Assembly (NCBI GenBank): GCA_938005465.1
Contig: CALLNU010000031.1
Coordinates: 1 to 42,516 of the forward strand
Origin: an uncultured Collinsella sp.
GTDB lineage: Bacteria > Actinomycetota > Coriobacteriia > Coriobacteriales > Coriobacteriaceae
Length of the DNA: 42,516 nt
Direction: 5' to 3'
The stretch's first letter is position 1. Each line of letters begins with the position of its first letter. The translations under genes and the position numbers were made by a program. Under the pieces are notes generated by a model. That model saw nothing but the letters and a program-made list of their open reading frames with translations. It had not been told where the DNA came from and did no database searches. Below, piece by piece: positions 7,972 to 15,770 of this stretch.

Positions 7972-7977
7972 ACTATA
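7972..7977 (-). promoter_or_regulatory. Extended -10 box of the Trp-ECF operon
   Basis: On the minus strand TGCTATAGT is an extended -10 element (TGn plus TATAGT) about 60 bp before the leader peptide ATG. No good -35 box is seen, consistent with an extended -10 promoter. Just downstream, the transcript's GCATCAC and GCCACC (7930-7936, 7917-7922) can pair with the Trp-codon region (7867-7879), bulging out the ribosome site. Confidence 0.5.
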
Positions 7978-8041
7978 GCACAGCAAAGTGTGTGCGGGGA
8001 AATCTTTTTTGAAAAGATTTCAGGCGGGTTTCCCGCCGGTC

Positions 8042-8097
8042 AAAAGAGTGGGCTGAGCGGGCGAGAGGCTGCCATTGCTGCCTTGCCCGCTCAGCTA
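8042..8097 (-). terminator. Terminator of the C69 dipeptidase
   Basis: An 11-bp stem (8052-8062 with 8085-8095) encloses a second small GGCAGC hairpin. On the minus strand it is followed by CCACTCTTTTG. It lies just after the dipeptidase stop at 8103. Confidence 0.7.
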
Positions 8098-8102
8098 AGA
8101 CG

Positions 8103-10034
8103 TTACTCCTTATTGCGACGGTAGAGGAAGTAACCGCCCGCGGAGATGACGGCAACGCCAGCGATGGCGAATGCGGCCACCATGCGGCCATCAAAACGAT
8201 CGCCAGTGGTGGGCAGGCCGCCCTTGGTGTTCGTCTTGTTAGTGGTTACCGTGGTCGTGGTGTCGGACTTGCCAGGCTTCTCAGGCTTGGCGGCCGGCTG
8301 CTCGGGCTTAGCGGGCTGCTCGGGAGTGCCAGGCTGCTCAGGAGTGCCGGGCTGATCCGGGGTGACCGGATCGGTGGCAAGAGCATCCTTGGCGTAGGTG
8401 ATGGACACCTTGAGGCCGTTGGTCTCGGTGTTCAGGTCGCTTGGGGTAAAGGGCTGGTCGAAGTTTTCGGCCTTCTGATAGGCGCGCATCTCCTGGAGCA
8501 GTGCCTTGCACTTCTTGTAGGTGTTCTCGGTAGCAGCCTTGCTGGCCTTGTTGGCCAGGGCAGTGCGGCCCTCGGTGGTCGTCTCGGCCTGCATGGCGGC
8601 GTCAACTTCCTTGTTCTGCTCGATAAGCTCGTTCTGGAGCGCATCGAGGTAGGCACGGACGCTGACACCAAGGGTGTCAGGGTTCTCGAAGCAGAGCGAG
8701 CTGATGTCCATGAGGACGTAGTTGATTGAGTACTCGGGCTCCTCGTTGTACACGACGTCAGTCTGGTTGCAGTGATCGAAGGAGACGGTCTGATCGCTGA
8801 AGTACGGGCTGACCTCAGTTATCAGAGCGGAGTACAACGGGATGGCGACGGAGTACGCGGCGCGGGAGAGCATTTCCCACTGGATGGTAGCGACTTCGGG
8901 GTCATACCCGCGACGAATCTGGAAGAGGTTGATCTCGGTGTTGCGCTCGCTGCCGATGCAATAAACACCATCAGTGTTCGCGTTGAGGCCAGGGACGTTC
9001 TCGCCGCGGTTGCCAAAGGCACGAATCAGCTCAAAGGTGCTCCAGCCAGACTTGCCAGGCCTGAAGAACAGGGGCTGGATTTCGCTGACCATGGCTCCCT
9101 TTTGGTCAGGTTTTCCATCCTTCTTTACTGTGATAATGTCGTAATCTGTGCCTTCGGTCAGCTGACTACCAAAATAATCGCGGCCTTGCACATAGCGGGA
9201 CCACTGGTTTACGCCGGAATCGGCGAGGCTTTCGCCATACGTTTGGGCGACATCGAATTTGCCGTCAGCGGAGTATTTGGCGAAGCCCTTCTCCACGGGC
9301 ATGGACTCGATGCCCTCGGAGTGTAGGCAGTTCTCGGGGTCATCAAGGTCGACATCGTAGTTGAGGCTCCCGATATTAGGGTTGAGCGACGCGACGTCGT
9401 CAGCGAGCTTCATGGCGATCCACTGATGGGCGGAAAGTGTGGCGAACAGCCAGGTCTCGTTGTTGTCGGCGATGATGATCTGGTCGTTGGTGCAGACGCC
9501 TTGATCATCGATCAGTCTGCCGAGAAGCTCGACGCCCTCGCGGGCCGTGGCGCTCTCGCCCAGGATGATGCTGCCGTAACTGTACTCGCCCAGACCCACT
9601 TTCTCATCGATGCGGTCTGCTGCATCGGCCTCCTCGTTATAGGAAGTGCTTAGCGTGGCAGAGCAGGAGACGCCCTTCTCGTTGATTCCGGCCTCGGAAT
9701 AGGCGTCGGTGCGACCCATCCAGTTGGAGGGGTGGTCGCGTACATAGCTGTAACGATAGGTAGGCTTGTTCGAAGTGTATTCAAAAGCAGATTCAATCGA
9801 GCTGTACTTAAAGCCAGGTTCGTGGGCAGGTTCGATGCCGTAGTGCTTAAGATAGCGCTTGCCAAAGTCCTCGGCGCGGCCGTAGTACGTATTGCCGTCG
9901 GCCGTATAGTTTTTGCCCATGTATATCTGCGTGCAGGCGAGCGCGGATGTCGGCATGGACATGATGGTTGCAGCTCCAAAGGCGAGGCCTATGCCTAGCT
10001 TCTTGAGCGCGTTGACGGGGTGAGTTTTCCTCAT
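8103..10034 (-). CDS. Cell-wall-anchored C69 family dipeptidase (LPTTG)
   Basis: A 643-residue exported N-terminal-nucleophile hydrolase of family C69 (PepD-like). The N-terminal leader ends ...TSALA, and Cys34 opens CTQIYMGKNYTADG, so processing after Ala33 would expose the catalytic cysteine. Other family marks are GNTYYGRAEDFG and WMGRTDAYSEAGINEKGVS. After the catalytic part (to ~500) come a helical region (~470-540) and Pro-Glu-Gln-rich repeats (TPEQPG, KPEQPA). A sortase signal LPTTG (607-611), a hydrophobic helix and the tail RRNKE end the protein. It probably releases dipeptides from dietary or host peptides at the cell surface. The gene stands alone, with its own terminator and a 5' hairpin. 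Confidence 0.93.
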   Translation of the reverse strand: MRKTHPVNALKKLGIGLAFGAATIMSMPTSALACTQIYMGKNYTADGNTYYGRAEDFGKRYLKHYGIEPAHEPGFKYSSIESAFEYTSNKPTYRYSYVRDHPSNWMGRTDAYSEAGINEKGVSCSATLSTSYNEEADAADRIDEKVGLGEYSYGSIILGESATAREGVELLGRLIDDQGVCTNDQIIIADNNETWLFATLSAHQWIAMKLADDVASLNPNIGSLNYDVDLDDPENCLHSEGIESMPVEKGFAKYSADGKFDVAQTYGESLADSGVNQWSRYVQGRDYFGSQLTEGTDYDIITVKKDGKPDQKGAMVSEIQPLFFRPGKSGWSTFELIRAFGNRGENVPGLNANTDGVYCIGSERNTEINLFQIRRGYDPEVATIQWEMLSRAAYSVAIPLYSALITEVSPYFSDQTVSFDHCNQTDVVYNEEPEYSINYVLMDISSLCFENPDTLGVSVRAYLDALQNELIEQNKEVDAAMQAETTTEGRTALANKASKAATENTYKKCKALLQEMRAYQKAENFDQPFTPSDLNTETNGLKVSITYAKDALATDPVTPDQPGTPEQPGTPEQPAKPEQPAAKPEKPGKSDTTTTVTTNKTNTKGGLPTTGDRFDGRMVAAFAIAGVAVISAGGYFLYRRNKE

Positions 10035-10053
10035 TTTCCCTCCCAGCGTGCGA

Positions 10054-10077
10054 AAGCCCTCTGTCGCCAGAGGGCTT
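10054..10077 (-). promoter_or_regulatory. 5' leader hairpin of the C69 dipeptidase
   Basis: A perfect 10-bp stem with a 4-nt loop lies 20 bp before the start codon on the minus strand. No T-run follows, so it is more likely an mRNA-stabilising or translation-affecting hairpin than a terminator. The remaining spacer (10078-10258) is AT-rich and holds no recognisable gene. Confidence 0.5.
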
Positions 10078-10258
10078 CAGCCAATAAAGACACCCCATTA
10101 GCGTAACGAACTGGAAACAATATTCATCTATGAAAGACACTTACTCGATAAGCGTGATGAAATATGCGACGAGCGGTTAATTGTACTCAGTTTGTAGCTT
10201 TACTTTAATAAAGACGCCCTGTAATTACTGTAGCCGAATAAAGTAGCTGGGAATGCCT

Positions 10259-10304
10259 GAAATGAAAATCCCCTGCTGTTTGGCAAATGCATAAACAGCA
10301 GGGG
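10259..10304 (-). terminator. Terminator of the lipid kinase - small peptide operon
   Basis: A perfect 12-bp stem (10270-10281 with 10293-10304) with an 11-nt loop. On the minus strand GATTTTCATTTC follows. It ends the two-gene unit starting at 11361. Confidence 0.85.
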
Positions 10305-10340
10305 AGACGATAATTGGATGAATATCATACCAATGTGGAA

Positions 10341-10433
10341 TTACTTCTTCCGGCGGTGGATCACGTTGATCGCATAGCCGACGAGCATGGCCAAAACGAT
10401 GACGATAAAGCCAAGGATGGGGTTGTCGTTCAC
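10341..10433 (-). CDS. 30-residue single-pass membrane peptide
   Basis: A short gene of 30 codons: a polar start VNDNPILG, about 19 hydrophobic residues (GFIVIVLAMLVGYAINV) and a basic tail HRRKK, predicting one membrane helix with the C-terminus inside. The GTG start is preceded by TAGGAGGACCCCC, in which the TAG is the stop codon of the upstream lipid kinase gene. The ribosome site overlaps that stop, indicating translational coupling. A strong terminator follows. The function is unknown; association with the kinase at the membrane is an inference from coupling only. Confidence 0.75.
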   Translation of the reverse strand: MNDNPILGFIVIVLAMLVGYAINVIHRRKK

Positions 10434-10443
10434 GGGGGTCCTC

Positions 10444-11361
10444 CTATTTTCCGAGCGGCGAGAATTCGTCGACGATGATATCAAGGCATTGCGGTAGCGC
10501 GCGGGCGACAAAGACGCCGGAGTTGCTGGAGATGATCTCGCCATCAAACTGCATGCCGAGCGATGGCGTGCAGGTAATCTTGGCTTCTTTGGTCTGGATG
10601 ATCTTAAACTGCGGGCGGCCGAGTACCTTGCCGGCGGGGTCGAGCGCGGCGGTGATTACCGTGGGGAGCAACTGCACCGTGCGCACGGGCTCAATAACGA
10701 CGATGTCGACCATGCCGTCGTTCATACGGCAGTTGGGGAACAGGTTGATGTCGTTTTGGATGACAGACGTGTTGCCCGCCATGCAGCAGATGCCGTCGAG
10801 CTCCTCAACAATGCCATCATGCTCAATGGTAAAGTGCGCCACCGTGGGGTTGGGCGTGGCGAGAGCGGAGAGGAAGTAGGCGATCTCGCCGATGTCGTTT
10901 TTGGTGGGGGCGGCCTTCATCATGATCTCGGCGTCAAAGCCCGAACCGGCGATGATGATAAAGCCATGGCGCTTTTCGTTGCCGTTCTCGTCGAGCCAAA
11001 AGAGCTCGCCCATGTCTACTTTGACCGTGCGGCCGGCGCGACATGCCTTGGCAAGCGCCGCTGCCTCGGGGGCATTGCCGATGTTGTTAAAGAACAGGCA
11101 GGCCGTGCCGGAGGGGAAAACGAGCGTGGGGACGCCGCAGCCGCGCATCTGGTCGAGCACGTTGGAGACGGTGCCGTCGCCGCCCGAGACGACCACGCGG
11201 TCGAACTCGCGAACGTCTGCCACGGCGTCCTCGGGCTCCATGCCATCGCCGATAAAGCGCATCACGACTTCGTCGCCGCCCTGTACAAGGGCGTGCGTGA
11301 ATGCGTAGATTTCATCTGAGCTGGGGCCCGATGCCGGGTTGTGGATGATAAGGTAGCGCAT
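10444..11361 (-). CDS. Diacylglycerol kinase family lipid kinase (YegS/DgkB-like)
   Basis: A 305-residue soluble or peripheral lipid kinase. The DAGK catalytic domain starts with MRYLIIHNPASG and holds the nucleotide-binding loop GGDGTVSNVLD (60-70), then VFPSGTACLFFNNIG and the YegS/DgkB-type C-terminal beta-sandwich with MQFDGE. The family phosphorylates diacylglycerol, or sometimes sphingosine or other lipids. In Gram-positives DgkB recycles diacylglycerol from lipoteichoic acid synthesis. Which lipid is used here cannot be told. It is the first gene of a minus-strand unit with the 30-residue membrane peptide, and is divergent from RNase D across a 98-bp spacer. Confidence 0.9.
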   Translation of the reverse strand: MRYLIIHNPASGPSSDEIYAFTHALVQGGDEVVMRFIGDGMEPEDAVADVREFDRVVVSGGDGTVSNVLDQMRGCGVPTLVFPSGTACLFFNNIGNAPEAAALAKACRAGRTVKVDMGELFWLDENGNEKRHGFIIIAGSGFDAEIMMKAAPTKNDIGEIAYFLSALATPNPTVAHFTIEHDGIVEELDGICCMAGNTSVIQNDINLFPNCRMNDGMVDIVVIEPVRTVQLLPTVITAALDPAGKVLGRPQFKIIQTKEAKITCTPSLGMQFDGEIISSNSGVFVARALPQCLDIIVDEFSPLGK

Positions 11362-11459
11362 ACTTACGTTCCCGTTCTGTGACTAACCGAGTATAGTTGT
11401 AAGGCAATGCCGATATCCTACCCGTGTTTTTCGGGCCTAACCTTATTCGATGGGTTGAT

Positions 11460-12593
11460 ATGTACATTTCCACACATCAGGCTCTACTCGACTTTTGCCA
11501 GCGCGCCCGTGAGTTCGACGCGATTGCCGTCGATACCGAGTTTTTGCGCGAGCGCACGTTCCATCCGCGTCTGTGTTTGGTTCAGATTGCCACCCCTGCC
11601 GAGAGTGTAGCGGTCGATCCCCTGGTAATCGACGACCTATCGCCGCTGGCCGAGCTTATGGCCGACGAGAGCGTGACCAAGGTCTTCCACGCCTGCTCGC
11701 AGGATATGGAGGTCATGCTCCATACCGTAGGCGTGCTGCCGCGTCCGATTTTTGACACGCAGGTGGCCGCCGCCTTTTTGGGCGAGCGTCAGCAGATTTC
11801 CTACGGCGCGCTCGTGCAGACGTTTTGCGGCGTCTCATTGCCCAAGACCGAGTCACTGACCGACTGGTCGCGTCGCCCGCTGACCGATAAGCAGATTGAG
11901 TACGCGATCGATGACGTCAAGTATCTGATCGTCGCCTATACCGAGATGATGAGCCGCCTGCGCGAGCTGGGCCGCGTGGACTGGGTGCTCGACGAGCTGC
12001 GCCCGCTGGCTGACGAGTCGCACTATCGCGCCGATCGCCACGAGGCGTTCCGCAAGGTCAAACGCATCAACTCGTGCAGTCGTCACCAGCTGGGTATCGC
12101 GCGCGAGCTCGCCGCCTGGCGTGAGGACCGCGCCGAGCGCCGCAACATCCCGCGCAAATGGGTCATGTCCGACGACACGCTGCTTGCGCTCGTTAAACGC
12201 AATCCCGTGCGCGTTGAGGAGTTCCGCAGCATTCGCGGTACCGATCAGTTGGGGGAGCGCGACGTGGACGGTGCGCTCATGGCCATCAAGCGCGGCGCAA
12301 GCTGCCCGCACGATCGCCTGCCGCTCATGGTGCGCGGGCATCGCCAGATCTCTCCGGAGTTGGAGAGCGTGACGGATCTCATGTACGCGCTCATCCGCCT
12401 GGTTGCCGAACGCTCGGGAGTGGCGACCTCGGTCATTGCCTCGCGCGATGACCTGGCCGACTACATTGAGCATCCCGAGCAGAGCCCCTTGCGCGAAGGC
12501 TGGCGCTTTGAGCTTGTGGGCTCGCGCCTGGACGATCTGCTCTCGGGCAACATGGGGTTGACGGTCAAAGATGGCAAAATTGAATTGCTGTAA
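11460..12593 (+). CDS. rnd: Ribonuclease D
   Basis: A 377-residue DEDD-type 3'-5' exoribonuclease. The catalytic domain (1-180) shows Exo I DTEFLRE (Asp25, Glu27), Exo II with VFHACSQDMEVM and Exo III with IEYAIDDVKYLI, followed by HRDC-like helical domains (~200-370). It trims tRNA and other stable RNA 3' ends. I prefer the ATG at 11460, where the conserved MYISTHQALLDF begins; an upstream GTG at 11424 would add 12 unconserved residues. The ribosome site is poor (GGGTTGAT). It may be co-transcribed with the metallopeptidase 64 bp downstream. Confidence 0.92.
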   Translation: MYISTHQALLDFCQRAREFDAIAVDTEFLRERTFHPRLCLVQIATPAESVAVDPLVIDDLSPLAELMADESVTKVFHACSQDMEVMLHTVGVLPRPIFDTQVAAAFLGERQQISYGALVQTFCGVSLPKTESLTDWSRRPLTDKQIEYAIDDVKYLIVAYTEMMSRLRELGRVDWVLDELRPLADESHYRADRHEAFRKVKRINSCSRHQLGIARELAAWREDRAERRNIPRKWVMSDDTLLALVKRNPVRVEEFRSIRGTDQLGERDVDGALMAIKRGASCPHDRLPLMVRGHRQISPELESVTDLMYALIRLVAERSGVATSVIASRDDLADYIEHPEQSPLREGWRFELVGSRLDDLLSGNMGLTVKDGKIELL

Positions 12594-12657
12594 GGAAGCC
12601 TAGCCGCTTGAGTGGGTAGAATGCCTCCAACGTGTAACTCGATTCGGAGGAATTCGC

Positions 12658-13362
12658 ATGCCTTATTACTATGGATACGGCTTTGGCATCGACCCGCTGT
12701 ACCTGCTGGTTGTTCTTGTCTGCACGGTGATTGGCCTTGCCGCACAGAACTATATCAACTCGACGTACAAAACCTGGTCCAAGGTTCGCTCGGACGGCGA
12801 CACGGGCGCCACGGTCGCTCGCCGCATGCTCGACGCCAACGGCTGCAACGCCGTGGGTATCAAGGGTGTCGCCGGCGAGCTCACCGACCATTACAACCCA
12901 CAGGACAATAACCTGTATCTCTCGGATGCCAACCGTTCGGGCGGGTCGGTCGCAAGCGTTGCCGTCGCCTGCCACGAGGCGGGCCATGCCGCCCAGCGTC
13001 AAAGCGGTTACGCCATGATGAAGGTTCGCACCGCCCTCGTGCCGGTCGTCAACTTTACCCAGAACACCTGGACCATCGTGTTGCTCTTGGGCCTGTTTAT
13101 GAACATCGCGGGACTCACGACCCTCGCACTGATCTTCTTCTCGTTTAGCGTGCTGTTCCAACTGGTTACGCTGCCGGTCGAGATTGATGCCAGCCGCCGC
13201 GCCGTGGCGTACATCGAGCAGTCGGGCATGAGCTCCAAGCAGGTCAATGGTGCCAAGAAGGTCCTGACGGCAGCCGCGCTTACCTATGTTGCTGCAGCGC
13301 TCACTTCGATCATTCAGCTGCTCTACCTGATGGCTCGCTACAATAGAAACTCCAACCGATAA
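12658..13362 (+). CDS. Neutral zinc metallopeptidase, YugP type
   Basis: A 234-residue membrane protease of the YugP/zinc peptidase 2 family. An N-terminal membrane segment (about 11-30) precedes the zinc motif HEAGH (106-110), with EIDASRRAV supplying the likely third ligand. Further hydrophobic segments lie at ~125-165 and near the C-terminus. The N-terminal PYYYGYGFG is a typical opening. Substrates are unknown for the family. AGGAGGAATTCGC precedes the ATG. A 9-bp G/C-rich hairpin (13379-13387 with 13400-13408) follows the gene without a T-run. Confidence 0.9.
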   Translation: MPYYYGYGFGIDPLYLLVVLVCTVIGLAAQNYINSTYKTWSKVRSDGDTGATVARRMLDANGCNAVGIKGVAGELTDHYNPQDNNLYLSDANRSGGSVASVAVACHEAGHAAQRQSGYAMMKVRTALVPVVNFTQNTWTIVLLLGLFMNIAGLTTLALIFFSFSVLFQLVTLPVEIDASRRAVAYIEQSGMSSKQVNGAKKVLTAAALTYVAAALTSIIQLLYLMARYNRNSNR

Positions 13363-13477
13363 CAAATTGGCTTGACAGGCGCCGCGGAGATTTGTGTCCC
13401 CGCGGCGCTGTACTATGTGTTGGACTTGAATTTGCGCAGGGCCGGAGCCCTTGTGCACGATAACGAAAGGAGGCTGC

Positions 13478-14929
13478 GTGGCAGGCTGGAATCTGACCGG
13501 CAATGCCGTTTCCGCCGAGTTCGACGGTTCGGACGAGCAGGAGCGTAAGGAACTCAGCGTGAGCCAGGCGGTGGAGATCGCCGCCGGCGCGCTCGATGCC
13601 ATTCCGCAGCTGAGCGTTTTGGGCGAGGTCACGGGCTTCCGTGGCCCCAATGCCCGAAGCGGCCACTGCTACTTTCAGATCAAGGACGACTCGGCGGCCG
13701 TCGACTGCATCATCTGGAAGGGTGCCTATCTCAAGCGCACGTTCGATCTGCGCGACGGCATGCAGGTGAGCTTTAAGGGCAGCTTCAATCTTTATAAGGC
13801 CACGGGCCGCATGAGCTTTGTCGCTCGCTCATTCTCGCTGGCGGGGGAGGGTCTGCTGCGTCAACAAGTGGCGCAACTGGCCGAAAAGCTGCGTCGCGAG
13901 GGCCTGATGGACGAAGCGCGCAAGCGCCGTATTCCGGTGTTCTGCTCCCGCGTGGCGGTCGTCACCTCGCTTTCGGGTGCCGTAATCGACGACGTCAAGC
14001 GCACATTGCGTCGTCGCAACCCGCTCGTCGAGCTCGTCTGCGTGGGCGCCAAGGTTCAAGGTGAGGGTGCGCCGGCTGAGCTCATTGAGGGGTTGCGCCG
14101 CGCCGCCGCCATCACGCCGGCGCCCGACTGTATTTTGCTGGTGCGCGGCGGCGGCTCCTTTGAGGACCTCATGACCTTTAACGACGAGGAGCTTGCTCGC
14201 GCGGTGGCGGCTTGTCCTGTGCCCGTGGTGACCGGCATTGGCCATGAGCCTGATACCTCGATTTGCGACATGGTGAGCGACCGCCGCGCCTCCACGCCCA
14301 CGGCGGCGGCAGAATCGGTGGCGCCGGCTATGACGGAGTTGGCCGATGTGCTCGAGGCGCGCCATCAGCGTCTGGGTGCCGCGATGGCATCGATGATTGG
14401 GTCGAATCAGGTTGATCTGGAGATGCTCGACCAGCGCGGTCGCCGCGCCTGGGATACCTATACGGCCCGCTTGGGCGATGCGCTCGATGCGGCTGCGTGC
14501 CGCCCGTGCCTCAACGACCCAACGTTTATGGTCGAGCGTCGCGAGTCTGAGCTTGCCCTGACGGCCGATCGCCTGTCGGGCGCCATAGTACGCTCGGTCG
14601 GGACATTCCGTTCCAACTTTGAGCGCCTGCCCGAGCGTCTGGTTGCAAGCACCTCGGGACTCGATGGCAAGCGCCATGCGCTCGCGCTTGCGAGTTCCCG
14701 TCTGGAGCATCAGGGGCGCACGATGCTCAACAAGCCCGCGTCCGACCTGGGCCGTGCGGCAGCCTCGCTAGATGCCCTGTCGCCGCTCAAGGTGCTTGCC
14801 CGTGGTTATTCCATCGCGTACAGCGATGATGGGGTGGCCACGAGCGCCAAGACCTTTAAGGCCGGTGACGCCATCCGCGTGCGCATGGCAGACGGCAACG
14901 TGACGGCAACGGTCGATACGGTCGAGTAG
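13478..14929 (+). CDS. xseA: Exodeoxyribonuclease VII large subunit
   Basis: A 483-residue catalytic and DNA-binding subunit of exonuclease VII. The N-terminal OB-fold (~15-115) includes LSVLGEVTGFR and AVDCIIWKG. The catalytic domain holds RGGGSFEDLMTFNDEEL and VVTGIGHEPDTSICDMVSD, followed by a long helical region and a C-terminal LARGYSIAYSDDG. The GTG at 13478 is chosen because AAAGGAGG lies four bases upstream. It is followed 42 bp later by xseB, forming the usual pair. The enzyme degrades single-stranded DNA in repair. Confidence 0.96.
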   Translation: MAGWNLTGNAVSAEFDGSDEQERKELSVSQAVEIAAGALDAIPQLSVLGEVTGFRGPNARSGHCYFQIKDDSAAVDCIIWKGAYLKRTFDLRDGMQVSFKGSFNLYKATGRMSFVARSFSLAGEGLLRQQVAQLAEKLRREGLMDEARKRRIPVFCSRVAVVTSLSGAVIDDVKRTLRRRNPLVELVCVGAKVQGEGAPAELIEGLRRAAAITPAPDCILLVRGGGSFEDLMTFNDEELARAVAACPVPVVTGIGHEPDTSICDMVSDRRASTPTAAAESVAPAMTELADVLEARHQRLGAAMASMIGSNQVDLEMLDQRGRRAWDTYTARLGDALDAAACRPCLNDPTFMVERRESELALTADRLSGAIVRSVGTFRSNFERLPERLVASTSGLDGKRHALALASSRLEHQGRTMLNKPASDLGRAAASLDALSPLKVLARGYSIAYSDDGVATSAKTFKAGDAIRVRMADGNVTATVDTVE

Positions 14930-14971
14930 GCCGCGTTTCATAGCGATAAACCTTTAGGAAAGGAAACAGAT

Positions 14972-15238
14972 ATGGCAGAGAAAACCCCGGTCGAGCAGCT
15001 TACGTACAAGCAGGCTTCGCAGGAGTTGGAGCTCATCATCCGCAGCTTGGAGTCGGGCGATATGGAGCTCGAGGAGTCGCTCGAGAGCTATACCCGCGGC
15101 GTCGAGCTCCTCAAGAGCCTGCGCACCCGCCTGTCCGATGCCGAGCAGAAGGTCTCGGTGCTTCTTAAGGACGTCGACGGCAACGACGTGCTCGCCGACG
15201 GCGAAGCCGCCAACACCGACGACAACCTCTCGTTCTAA
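14972..15238 (+). CDS. xseB: Exodeoxyribonuclease VII small subunit
   Basis: An 88-residue helical subunit that assembles in several copies around XseA. The family signature LTYKQASQELELIIRSLESG with MELEESLESYTRGVELL is clear, followed by an acidic tail rich in Asp and Asn. AAAGGAAACAGAT precedes the ATG. It is downstream of xseA and 49 bp before the HIT gene. Confidence 0.95.
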   Translation: MAEKTPVEQLTYKQASQELELIIRSLESGDMELEESLESYTRGVELLKSLRTRLSDAEQKVSVLLKDVDGNDVLADGEAANTDDNLSF

Positions 15239-15287
15239 CCATCCCGACCAAATATAATTACCTTGGTCTGTGAGAAAGGAACCAACC

Positions 15288-15623
15288 ATGTGCGATTGCA
15301 TCTTCTGCAAAATTGCCAACCACGAGATCCCCTCGACCGTTGTCTATGAGGACGACCAGGTCATCGCCTTCGACGACCTCAATCCCCAGGCGCCGGTCCA
15401 TACGCTCGTGATCCCCAAAAAGCACTACAGCGATATCGCCGATAACGTGCCGGCCGAGACCATGGGTGCAATGGCTCACGCCATCCAGGAGGTCGCTAAG
15501 GCCAAGGGCTTGGCGGACGGTTTCCGCGTCATCTCCAACAAGGGCGTCAACGCCGGCCAGACCGTCATGCACTTCCATATGCACGTCCTCGGCGGCAAAA
15601 ACCTGGGCGAGAACCTCATCTGA
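15288..15623 (+). CDS. HIT family nucleotide hydrolase/transferase (HinT-like)
   Basis: A 111-residue histidine-triad protein. It opens CDCIFCKIANHEIPS, carries YEDDQVIAFDDLNPQAPVHTLVIPK and ends with the triad HFHMHVLGG, in which the middle His is the nucleophile. Members hydrolyse purine nucleoside phosphoramidates and related AMP conjugates. AAAGGAACCAACC precedes the ATG at 15288; the upstream in-frame ATG at 15270 lacks a ribosome site. It is the last gene of the xse operon. Confidence 0.94.
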   Translation: MCDCIFCKIANHEIPSTVVYEDDQVIAFDDLNPQAPVHTLVIPKKHYSDIADNVPAETMGAMAHAIQEVAKAKGLADGFRVISNKGVNAGQTVMHFHMHVLGGKNLGENLI

Positions 15624-15683
15624 GGGCGCTTCTTCCTTGCAATGAAACGGAAGCTCAAGCACCGATAACTTATATATCAACGC

Positions 15684-15717
15684 AATAAACCCGAGCGCGA
15701 GGGCGTTTGGGTTTATT
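15684..15717 (+). terminator. Candidate terminator or hairpin between the HIT gene and ackA
   Basis: A 9-bp stem, AATAAACCC with GGGTTTATT, has a 16-nt loop. There is no long T-run, so termination efficiency is uncertain. It also lies within the promoter region of the next gene. Confidence 0.5.
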
Positions 15718-15770
15718 ATTGAAGCGTATGTAACCTGGCGGCGCCACACCGCCTGTTAGTAGGGAGACAC

